Source of the DNA: Anaerolineae bacterium CG2_30_64_16
GTDB lineage: Bacteria > Chloroflexota > Anaerolineae > CG2-30-64-16
Assembly: GCA_001871755.1 (NCBI GenBank)
Contig: MNXL01000134.1
Location: forward strand, 1 to 11,788
Direction: 5' to 3'
Length of the DNA stretch: 11,788 nucleotides
Shown piece after piece: positions 1 through 5,793 of this stretch. Position 1 is the first letter of the stretch. Every line of letters begins with the position of its first letter. Below the pieces are notes generated by a model. That model was not told the origin of the DNA and ran no database searches. It saw nothing but the letters and a program-made list of their open reading frames with translations. The position numbers and the translations under genes were made by a program.

Positions 1-375
1 TAGTCATCGCTGGTGTTCGCTTAGGGTGTCGCAAAGAAATAAATCTCCCGCCCCGGCAGCTTACCGTTAGGAAAGTGTGCTTGATGGCTGCCAGTTTCGG
101 GTAGATATGGACTCATTCGGGCAGATCACTGGCCCAAAGTCGGCCTCGGAACGACACCTGGGTGGGTTTCTCGATTGCACCGTTTATTTGGGCCCAAGCA
201 GCCTGGGAGATTTTATTGCTTTCAACACCCTTACATCTGGGGGGAGAGAAACGTGTGCTTTTCATGATGTACTCCTACTCCCGATCATCTACGTTTGTCA
301 TTTTACTACTGCGAGACATTTGTGTCAAGCGCGCGCTGGCGCGTTGTTCGAGGCATGGGTATACGAACAATAGCA

Positions 376-388
376 GAAACCGGGTTTC
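376..388. repeat. Short palindrome GAAACC-G-GGTTTC
   Basis: A perfect 6-bp inverted repeat around a single G, in the context AGAAACCGGGTTTCC. Very similar AGAAACC(C/G)GGTTTCT palindromes are, from memory, dispersed repeats in cyanobacterial and some Chloroflexota genomes. Only one copy lies in this window, so its repetitive nature cannot be shown here. Confidence 0.4.
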
Positions 389-431
389 CTTGCTCACCAT
401 GTGAATAGACTGTCAAGCGCGGTCGCGATCT

Positions 432-449
432 CGTTCATGATCCGTTCAT
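432..449. promoter_or_regulatory. Tandem CGTTCAT repeat with 11-bp phasing
   Basis: CGTTCAT occurs at 432-438 and again at 443-449, exactly one helical turn apart. OmpR/PhoB-family regulators commonly bind direct repeats with 10-11 bp spacing, and the next gene encodes such a regulator, so this is a candidate autoregulatory site. It lies about 165 bp upstream of the -10 box of the predicted promoter, which is far for a simple activator site. The assignment is inference from spacing only. Confidence 0.3.
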
Positions 450-482
450 CTGCGCGCCCTACCATTGTGGCATATCCTGGCG

Positions 483-512
483 CGTCACGTTGTGGCGGGC
501 CACAGAGTGACG
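483..512. promoter_or_regulatory. 30-bp interrupted palindrome, candidate operator
   Basis: Two nested, perfectly symmetric arm pairs share one centre: CGTCAC (483-488) with GTGACG (507-512), and TGTGGC (491-496) with GCCACA (499-504), separated by 2-nt spacers and a GG centre. Twelve base pairs of symmetry in 30 bp is well above what the composition would give. The centre is about 128 bp upstream of the predicted transcription start, so it would act as DNA rather than as an RNA hairpin of that transcript. A dimeric regulator could bind it. The inner TGTG-N6-CACA resembles CRP/FNR half-sites, but the spacing is 2 bp short of the CRP consensus. Confidence 0.45.
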
Positions 513-590
513 ACACAGTTTACACGCAGTGAGGATCGTGCGACATGTTCTGTAGTTTTTCCGCGCGCTTGCCGGAACCCCGCAAGATGT

Positions 591-619
591 TTGCCCCCAC
601 TTCGGGCCAATGGTATAAT
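591..619 (+). promoter_or_regulatory. Sigma70-type promoter with extended -10
   Basis: TTGCCC (591-596) is followed after 17 nt by a perfect TATAAT (614-619), itself preceded by TG one base upstream (611-612), the extended -10 signature. Transcription would start near 626, leaving a leader of about 48 nt before the response regulator. The leader contains the GC-rich GCCCG-C-CGGGC palindrome at 636-646. The promoter lies downstream of the in-frame ATG at 545, which rules that codon out as the start. Confidence 0.75.
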
Positions 620-673
620 TACCCAACAAAACAGAGCCCGCCGGGCGCACACGCGCCTGCGGGTGAGGAGAAG

Positions 674-1372
674 ATGGGCGCCATGCGGGTTTTGATCGTT
701 GACGATGATCGTCCCAGCCTGAAGATGACGGCCTTCCTGTTGCGCGAAGAAGGTTATACGGTGTTCACCGCCGACAACGGCCAGGACGCGCTGCGCATGA
801 TCGACGAGAAGACGCCCGATCTGCTGATCCTGGACGTGATGATGCCGGGGATGGACGGTTGGGAGGTCACGCGGCGCCTGCGCCGCACGACCAACCTGCC
901 CATCCTGATCCTCTCCGCTAAGGGGGAAACCAGTGACCGGGTATACGGCCTGGATCTGGGCGCCGACGACTATCTGGCCAAACCGTTCGAGCCATCGGAG
1001 CTGTTGGCACGGGTGCGTGCGGTGTTGCGTCGCGCCGAAGCGTTCACCTTCGGAGAACCGCAAAATCAGATGACCGTCGAGGGATTTCGCCTGGACCCGG
1101 TGAACAACACCGTCACCCTGCCCTCCGGTCGCGCGGTGGAGCTCACACCCATCGAATTCCGCCTGCTCCACTACCTGGCGCGCAACAACGGCCGCGTGTT
1201 GACCCACGAGCAACTGCTCAGCACGGTGTGGGGATATGACTACGAGGGCTACTCGAACCAGGTCGCTGTCTACATCCGCCGGCTGCGAACCAAACTCGAA
1301 CCGAATCCAGACGACCCTCGCCATCTGTTGACGGCGCGCGGGATCGGCTACAGATTCGAGGCGGGGGTATAG
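674..1372 (+). CDS. OmpR/PhoB-family response regulator
   Basis: This is the cytoplasmic output half of a two-component system: it is phosphorylated on aspartate by a histidine kinase and binds DNA through a winged helix. From the ATG at 674 it has 232 residues, the usual length of the family. The receiver domain spans about 4-120, with the acidic pocket D10-D12, phospho-acceptor D54 in LILDVMMPGMDG, S81 at the conserved Thr/Ser position and K103 in the AKPF motif. The C-terminal trans_reg_C domain spans about 130-232 (LTPIEFRLLHYLARNNGRVL, then a GIGYRF end). GGTGAGGAG (662-670) precedes the start. ATG 683, giving MRVLIVDDD, is an equally plausible start three codons in. An in-frame ATG at 545 lies upstream of the promoter and is rejected. 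No kinase gene is adjacent; the only one in the window lies 8 kb downstream and may be its partner. The regulon is unknown. Confidence 0.93.
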   Translation: MGAMRVLIVDDDRPSLKMTAFLLREEGYTVFTADNGQDALRMIDEKTPDLLILDVMMPGMDGWEVTRRLRRTTNLPILILSAKGETSDRVYGLDLGADDYLAKPFEPSELLARVRAVLRRAEAFTFGEPQNQMTVEGFRLDPVNNTVTLPSGRAVELTPIEFRLLHYLARNNGRVLTHEQLLSTVWGYDYEGYSNQVAVYIRRLRTKLEPNPDDPRHLLTARGIGYRFEAGV

Positions 1373-1376
1373 GCCA

Positions 1377-1443
1377 GCCTCATACGCAATTTTTCAGCCG
1401 TTGGCGAAAAATCGCTTATGAGCCTCATTATATGAGGCCTCAT
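1377..1443. repeat. Hairpin cluster with repeated GCCTCAT units
   Basis: Immediately after the regulator stop codon, GCCTCATACGCAATTTTTC (1377-1395) pairs with 1406-1424, with three mismatches. An inner GCC-GTT-GGC hairpin (1397-1405) caps it. A second, perfect 7-bp hairpin, GCCTCAT-TAT-ATGAGGC (1422-1438), overlaps its foot, and a further direct GCCTCAT follows at 1437-1443. In all there are three direct and two inverted copies of the unit, one imperfect. It is A/T-rich against a GC-rich background. It may end or attenuate the regulator transcript, but no T-tract follows the stems. A small dispersed palindromic element is the alternative. Confidence 0.6.
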
Positions 1444-1732
1444 TACGTATCCAATTCATCGCAGGGGGGCCAGGTTCCGCACGGCGGGTATTGCGTCCCC
1501 CTGCATTAATGTCGCGCTATGAGGTTGCGTCATGTCTGACGGCGTCATGCCTGACGGGGACCGTTTTACCATACACGCTTACGCCCCCTTGCGCGTCGCG
1601 CACGGCCGGCCAGGCCGATCTGCCCTGAAAATGCACAGTGAATGGGGAAAACAACGAATCCCTTGCTGTGGCCGGTCTGCGACCGAGCCACCTCGCTCCA
1701 TGCCACAGCGGGCACGGTCAGGAGACTACATC
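1444..1732. other. Intergenic leader of the large surface-protein gene
   Basis: This is open in frame with the gene that follows from ATG 1532, which even has a GAGG seven bases upstream. I still treat it as untranslated or poorly conserved leader. The encoded 67 residues show no domain. They hold the only cysteine pair of the whole frame, and they would place a long polar stretch before the signal peptide. The stretch also contains the 30-bp repeat element at 1660-1689. I found no convincing -35/-10 pair here, so the downstream operon may be read from the regulator promoter or from a promoter I cannot recognise. Confidence 0.5.
1660..1689 (-). repeat. 30-bp palindromic element, copy 1
   Basis: This 30-bp sequence matches the reverse complement of 7903-7932 at 29 of 30 positions, and I saw no other copy in the window. 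It contains the hairpin CGGTC-TGC-GACCG, extended by GGC/GCC with one bulged A. The single difference between the copies falls in the hairpin loop, leaving the stem intact. Similarity ends abruptly at both edges. It lies 43 nt upstream of the GTG start of the surface-protein gene. It resembles REP-type elements in size and structure; its family is not recognised. Confidence 0.75.
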
Positions 1733-1735
1733 GTG
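1720..1735 (+). promoter_or_regulatory. Ribosome binding site deciding the GTG start
   Basis: AGGAG at 1720-1724 stands eight bases before GTG 1733. This start puts a normal export signal (hydrophobic core at residues 31-48) near the N-terminus, and it is preferred over ATG 1532, which would add 67 residues, and over ATG 1781, which has AGGG directly abutting it. Confidence 0.65.
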
Positions 1736-4700
1736 AGCGGCTCTTCCGAGCTCGTCGAACGGCGGCCCGAGCGGTTAGGGATGTTTTCATTCGCCGTGGC
1801 CCTTCGACGGGGCTCAGGACAGGCGATCGGCTGGGTGCTGGTCATCATCCTGCTGCTGACCACACCGCTATCTGGGCAGGCTGCCCATGCCGCGCACAAC
1901 AACGCCGAGCATGTGCTGGCGCCGCAGGCCATCACCTGGAGCGACTTCACGCCAACGGGCTGGGTCACGGCCATGCCGGCGACCAGCAGCATCACCGCGA
2001 GCGCCCCAGGCGGCCTGCTGCCCGCCACCGCGGCCTACGCCACCAGCACCGACACCGGGCACACCTGGTCTGCCTGGTCCACCACAGGGCTGACCGTGAG
2101 CGGCGCAGTCAGCACAACCCAGACCATCACCGTGACCGGGCTGACCCTGCCCGATTCCGCCACCGCCAACCTGATCCGTTTTCGCATCCAGGAGGAGGGT
2201 GGGACGCTCGAAACCAGCCCTGACCAGGTGATTCGGGCCGATAGCACGCCGCCCGGCGCGCCCCAGAACCTCCAGGCTACGCCTGCGACATGGACCAACT
2301 CCGCGGACTTCACCGTTACCTGGACCAACCCGGCCGACGTGAGCGCCATCACCGGCGCGTGGTACAAGCTCGACCAACCGCCCGCGGCGGCCGATGACGG
2401 CGTCTTCGCCAGCGCAACCGGCAGCATCACGGGCATCGCGCCCGCCGTCGATGGCGCGCACCCGATCTACGTCTGGCTCCAGGACGAATTCGGCCGGGCC
2501 AACCATGCGGCCGCAGCCACGGCCACCCTCTACCTGGACCGCACGCCGCCATCGCCCCCTGCGGGGCTGCAAGGCAACCCGGCGCGTACGTGGACCAGCA
2601 TCAACAGCTTCTCCGAGACGTGGAACAACCCGCCGGACCTGTCCGGCATCGTGGGCGCATACTACCGCCTCAACCAGCCGGGGCAATCCCCGACCGACGG
2701 CATCTTCGTCAACGCCACCACGTCGATCCAGAATATCCAGGCGCCCGCTGACGGCAAGCACGATCTCTATATCTGGTTGGTGGACGCGGCCGGCAACGTG
2801 GACCACAACAGCCGCAACGTCGACCCGCAGGTCTTCTGGTACGATAGCACGCCACCCGTCAGCGCCATCGCCCTGAACCCGCCGTATCCGGCCGGCGGCT
2901 GGTACAGCACGACCGTGACCGCACTGTTCAGCGCGGTCGATGGGACGGACGGGTCCGGCGTCCAGGCCATCTACAACCGGATCGACGGCGTCGGATGGAG
3001 CACCGCGCCGTCGATCCAGGTGGTCGCCGAAGGCCAGCACCCCATCGACTACTTCGCCACTGACGTGGCTGGCAACATCGAGAGCTTGCGCACGGCGAGC
3101 GTGGCCCTGGATCTCACCGCGCCGACCGTCGTGCTGACGCCCCAGCGCCCACCACAGGCCAGCGGCTGGTATACCGCGCCGGTCACCCTGGCCCTGAACG
3201 TGACCGATGCGCTCTCTGGGAGCCCAACCGGCTACTATCGCCTCAACGCGGGCGCCTGGCAGACGGGCGCCCAGATCCAGATCACAGCCGACGGCGCCCA
3301 CCAGATCGACTACTATGGGCAGGACGCCGCGGGCAATCGTGCCGCGACTCGCACGGCCGAGCTGAAGATGGATGCCTCACCCCCGGCCACCGCGTATCTG
3401 ATCGATGGCAGCCAGGGTCAAAACGGCTGGTACACCTCGTCGCTGACCATCCGCCTCATCCCCACCGACAGCGGGTCGGGCGTCAAGGACACCTTCTATC
3501 GCATCAACGACGGACCCTGGCAGACCGGCGCACAGTTCCAACTGACGGCGGACGGCGCCTACACCCTGGCGTTCTACTCGGTGGACGTCGCCGGCAACCG
3601 GGAGACCGGCTTCCCCGTCCAGGTCAGGCTGGACACGGCCGCGCCGGGCGCGGCCACCGCCATCCAGACCAACCCGGACGGCTGGAGCCGCATCAACCGC
3701 TTCAACGTGCAGTGGGCCAACCCCACCGACCTCAGCGGCATCGCCGGCGTTTACTATCGACTGGATCAGGAACCCACCTCGTCCGAGGACGGCGTCTTCT
3801 CGTCCCTCACCAACCGACTCGACAACCTGACCGTGCCCACCGAGGGCACCCACCGTTTATACCTGTGGCTGCGCGACGCCGCCGGCAACGCCGACCAGCG
3901 CAATCGCGCGCTCGCGCCGCTGCTGCGCTACGACGCCACCCCGCCGACAACCACCCTCCGCACCCAGGGCCTGGCCGGGACCGCGGGCTGGCACCGCTCC
4001 CCGATCACCCTGACCCTGGATACGCTGGATGCCCACTCCGGCGTGGTGGCCACGCGCTACCGGATCGACGAAGGCGATTGGATTACCGGCACGTCGTTCA
4101 GCGTGAACGAACCGGGCAAATACGTGTTGGAATTCGCCAGCGAAGACGCGGCCGGCAATGTGGAGACCACCCATCAGGTCACATTGCGTATCGACCCGGA
4201 CCCGCCTGCCGCGCCAATCGATCTGCGCGCCGAGCCGGCCGGTTGGCAGCACTACAACAGCTTCCGCTTGCTCTGGCAGGAACCGTTGGACCAGTCGGGG
4301 ATCGCTGGCGCGTACGTGCGCTTCGGCGCCCCCCCGGCGGGCCCCACCGACGGCCTGTTCTACGCGGCCAACGAGGTGCTGCAAGGGCTGCAAGTGCCCG
4401 GTGAAGGCAAACACACGGTCTATGTGTGGCTGCGCGACGGCGCGGGCAACAGCGACCACACGACCGCCGTTGCGCTCCCCGAAGCTCTGTGGTACGATGG
4501 CGTTTCGCCGAGCACGACAGTCACCGTGACGGGCGACCTGGGGCAAAACGGCTGGTATCTGGGTCCCGTCTCGTTCGCCATGTCCGCGACCGACACGGCG
4601 TCCGGCGTCGCGGAAACGCGCTGGCAACTGGACGGCGGGGGCTGGACCCGGGGGACCGCGCTGACTTTGACCGTTGACGGGCCCCACACTGTCCGCATCG

Positions 4701-5764
4701 CCAGCATCGACAAAGCCGGCAACATCGAGGCTGAACAGGTTTACCCGGTCGCCATCGACCAGCAGCCACCCGTCGTGCGCATGGGGACGCTCAGCCGCTA
4801 CCAGGCCGGCCCATCATTCGACGTCGCGTGGTACGGCTACGATCCGGGCGCAGGGGCTGGCCTGGCCGACTTCGACGTCCAGGTGCGTGATGGTTGGAAC
4901 GCGGCCTGGCAACCCTGGCTGACCGGTACCACTCTGTCCGGCGCAGTCTTCAATGGCCAGCGCGGGCATACCTACTTTTTCCGGGTGCGCGCCCGGGATT
5001 ACGCCGGCAATCGGCAGGCGTTCACTGGCGACGACACTTACACCGTCGTAGAGACGGTGCGCAACGGCAGCTTCGACACCGGCAACTTCAGCGAATGGGC
5101 GACCAATGGCCTGCTGCGCAAGGCGGTCGTGCCGACCGATGGCCCCACGGGCGCCACCGTGCTCGCGGCCCGGCTGGGCACCCCGGAGTATGGCCCCAGC
5201 ACTGAGGAACCCGGTCAGGTTCCGGTGGGCAGCGCGACCATCTCGCAGACACTGGCCGTGCCACCCTTCGACCAGGTGGCGCGGCCGACACTGGTGTTCT
5301 GGTATCGGACGCTATCCTACGATGTGCTCTATAGCCAGCGCTTGCAGCGTTACGTGGACACGTTCGAGGTCACGATCAACGACGCGGCCGGGCAACCGCT
5401 CGCCCTCTTGCTGCGCGATGGCAACCCGACCGACACCTACGGCGCCCTTTACGACACGGGCTGGAAGACGATCGCGCTCGATCTGGCGCCCTACGCCGGT
5501 CAAACAGTGCAACTGGTTTTTGCGAATTACAACCGGGAGGACAATCTGTTCAACACCTGGAGCTTCGTGGACAGCATCCAGGTGCAGGACTGGCCGTACA
5601 ACCAGCGCCGTCACATGCCGCTCGTCACCGGTGGGAAGGGCGCCGCGGCCGGTGCGTCGGCCGCTTCGGCCACGGCCGGCGCGCCGGCCGCAGCCACACC
5701 GACCGACTCAGCCAGCCAACCGCGGATCGTCCCGGCGGCAGGCGTGCCGGAAGGCAAACGATGA
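1733..5764 (+). CDS. Large secreted Ig-like repeat protein with C-terminal jelly-roll-like domain
   Basis: From GTG 1733 this gives 1343 residues. A signal peptide has its hydrophobic core at 31-48 (AIGWVLVIILLLTTPLSG) and likely cleavage after AHA near 53. A divergent Ig-like domain (54-169) is followed by nine repeats in the order A-A-B-B-B-A-B-A-B. A units are 99-102 residues, with motifs SGIxGxYYRLDQ, DGxF, LYxWLxDAAGN and TPP. B units are 87 residues, the first 89, with GWY, YRIDxGxWxTG, DGxHxIxYxxxDxAGN and IDxxPP, resembling OmpL47-type Ig-like domains. An FN3-like module (1009-1106) precedes a C-terminal domain opening with NGSFDTGNFSEW (1111 to about 1288), typical of jelly-roll or carbohydrate-binding folds. 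RRHMPLV and an Ala/Thr/Pro tail end it. The mature chain has no cysteine, and I see no sortase or other anchor motif. The likely role is surface adhesion or matrix formation; the ligand is unknown. Confidence 0.85.
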   Translation: MSGSSELVERRPERLGMFSFAVALRRGSGQAIGWVLVIILLLTTPLSGQAAHAAHNNAEHVLAPQAITWSDFTPTGWVTAMPATSSITASAPGGLLPATAAYATSTDTGHTWSAWSTTGLTVSGAVSTTQTITVTGLTLPDSATANLIRFRIQEEGGTLETSPDQVIRADSTPPGAPQNLQATPATWTNSADFTVTWTNPADVSAITGAWYKLDQPPAAADDGVFASATGSITGIAPAVDGAHPIYVWLQDEFGRANHAAAATATLYLDRTPPSPPAGLQGNPARTWTSINSFSETWNNPPDLSGIVGAYYRLNQPGQSPTDGIFVNATTSIQNIQAPADGKHDLYIWLVDAAGNVDHNSRNVDPQVFWYDSTPPVSAIALNPPYPAGGWYSTTVTALFSAVDGTDGSGVQAIYNRIDGVGWSTAPSIQVVAEGQHPIDYFATDVAGNIESLRTASVALDLTAPTVVLTPQRPPQASGWYTAPVTLALNVTDALSGSPTGYYRLNAGAWQTGAQIQITADGAHQIDYYGQDAAGNRAATRTAELKMDASPPATAYLIDGSQGQNGWYTSSLTIRLIPTDSGSGVKDTFYRINDGPWQTGAQFQLTADGAYTLAFYSVDVAGNRETGFPVQVRLDTAAPGAATAIQTNPDGWSRINRFNVQWANPTDLSGIAGVYYRLDQEPTSSEDGVFSSLTNRLDNLTVPTEGTHRLYLWLRDAAGNADQRNRALAPLLRYDATPPTTTLRTQGLAGTAGWHRSPITLTLDTLDAHSGVVATRYRIDEGDWITGTSFSVNEPGKYVLEFASEDAAGNVETTHQVTLRIDPDPPAAPIDLRAEPAGWQHYNSFRLLWQEPLDQSGIAGAYVRFGAPPAGPTDGLFYAANEVLQGLQVPGEGKHTVYVWLRDGAGNSDHTTAVALPEALWYDGVSPSTTVTVTGDLGQNGWYLGPVSFAMSATDTASGVAETRWQLDGGGWTRGTALTLTVDGPHTVRIASIDKAGNIEAEQVYPVAIDQQPPVVRMGTLSRYQAGPSFDVAWYGYDPGAGAGLADFDVQVRDGWNAAWQPWLTGTTLSGAVFNGQRGHTYFFRVRARDYAGNRQAFTGDDTYTVVETVRNGSFDTGNFSEWATNGLLRKAVVPTDGPTGATVLAARLGTPEYGPSTEEPGQVPVGSATISQTLAVPPFDQVARPTLVFWYRTLSYDVLYSQRLQRYVDTFEVTINDAAGQPLALLLRDGNPTDTYGALYDTGWKTIALDLAPYAGQTVQLVFANYNREDNLFNTWSFVDSIQVQDWPYNQRRHMPLVTGGKGAAAGASAASATAGAPAAATPTDSASQPRIVPAAGVPEGKR
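1748..1824. repeat. Dispersed-repeat-like inverted sequences inside the signal peptide region
   Basis: GAGCTCGTCGAACGGC (1748-1763) and CCTTCGACGGGGCTCAGGACAGGC (starting 1801, first 20 bases to 1820) are imperfect inverted copies of one another around a CGTCGAA / TTCGACG core. Both resemble the CCCTTCGACAAGCTCAGG family that I recall as very abundant in Chloroflexota and related draft genomes. They encode residues 6-31, the positively charged part of the signal peptide. Family membership is recalled, not tested. Confidence 0.45.
2240..4756 (+). repeat. Nine-unit protein repeat array (types A and B)
   Basis: Units, each taken from the Asp of the inter-domain D-x-x-(P/A)-P linker: A1 2240-2536, A2 2537-2842, B1 2843-3109, B2 3110-3370, B3 3371-3631, A3 3632-3931, B4 3932-4192, A4 4193-4495, B5 4496-4756. 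B2 to B5 are each exactly 261 bp. The A units vary from 297 to 306 bp. Units are clearly homologous as protein but diverged as DNA, so the array is old rather than a recent expansion. Confidence 0.8.
5674..5691. repeat. 18-bp GC palindrome-containing repeat, copy 1
   Basis: GGCCGGCGCGCCGGCC is a perfect 16-bp palindrome, and the 18 bp including the trailing GC recur exactly at 8652-8669. Both copies encode AGAPAA in low-complexity or loop sequence. It may be an over-represented genomic palindrome or chance in GC-rich, Ala-rich coding DNA. Confidence 0.5.
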
Positions 5765-5793
5765 CGCAACCAGCGCCACTTGAGGACGCATGA
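5761..5793 (+). other. Ten-codon mini-ORF bridging two genes by ATGA overlaps
   Basis: ATG 5761 overlaps the stop of the surface-protein gene (ATGA, 5761-5764), reads MTQPAPLEDA, and ends at TGA 5791-5793, which overlaps the ATG of the next gene (ATGA, 5790-5793). GGAAGG (5749-5754) lies six bases before it. The geometry is that of translational coupling. The peptide starts with the same MTQ as the following protein, suggesting a duplicated start region or an alternative initiation site. Expression is unproven. Confidence 0.3.

Larger units (their letters stand above)
1..590. other. Gene-poor leader region upstream of the response regulator
   Basis: I see no convincing gene here. The open frames are short, overlap one another and show no recognisable motif. 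The first ~440 bases are visibly poorer in G and C than the genes that follow, and their codon use does not match them. The stretch contains a small palindrome at 376-388, an 11-bp-phased direct repeat at 432-449 and a strong interrupted palindrome at 483-512, each listed separately. A weak GC hairpin (about 327-348, one bulged G, loop GCTG) has no T-tract and I do not call it a terminator. The region most likely holds the end of an unseen upstream unit plus the control region of the response regulator. A decayed gene cannot be excluded by eye. Confidence 0.6.

Noticed and set aside
491..504. CRP/FNR binding site
   Set aside because: TGTG-N6-CACA is 2 bp shorter between half-sites than the CRP consensus TGTGA-N6-TCACA. 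It is kept only as a generic palindrome.
545..673. N-terminal extension of the response regulator from ATG 545
   Set aside because: The promoter -35/-10 (591-619) lies inside it, and receiver domains normally start a few residues before the VLIVDDD strand.
1377..1443. Classical rho-independent terminator for the regulator
   Set aside because: The stems are not followed by a T-tract, and the T5 present lies within the 5' arm, so a termination call is not justified.
1420..1450. CRISPR or short regularly spaced repeats
   Set aside because: The GCCTCAT units are short, inverted as well as direct, and lack spacers of regular length.
1532..1732. N-terminal extension of the surface protein from ATG 1532 (67 extra residues)
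   Set aside because: It has a possible GAGG, but the residues show no domain, hold the only Cys pair of the frame, contain the 30-bp repeat and would bury the signal peptide. GTG 1733 has AGGAG at ideal spacing.
1868..3301. Long minus-strand open frame (477 codons)
   Set aside because: It is antisense to the Ig-repeat gene, rich in Arg/Gly/Val as expected for the complement of GC-rich coding DNA, and shows no recognisable motif.
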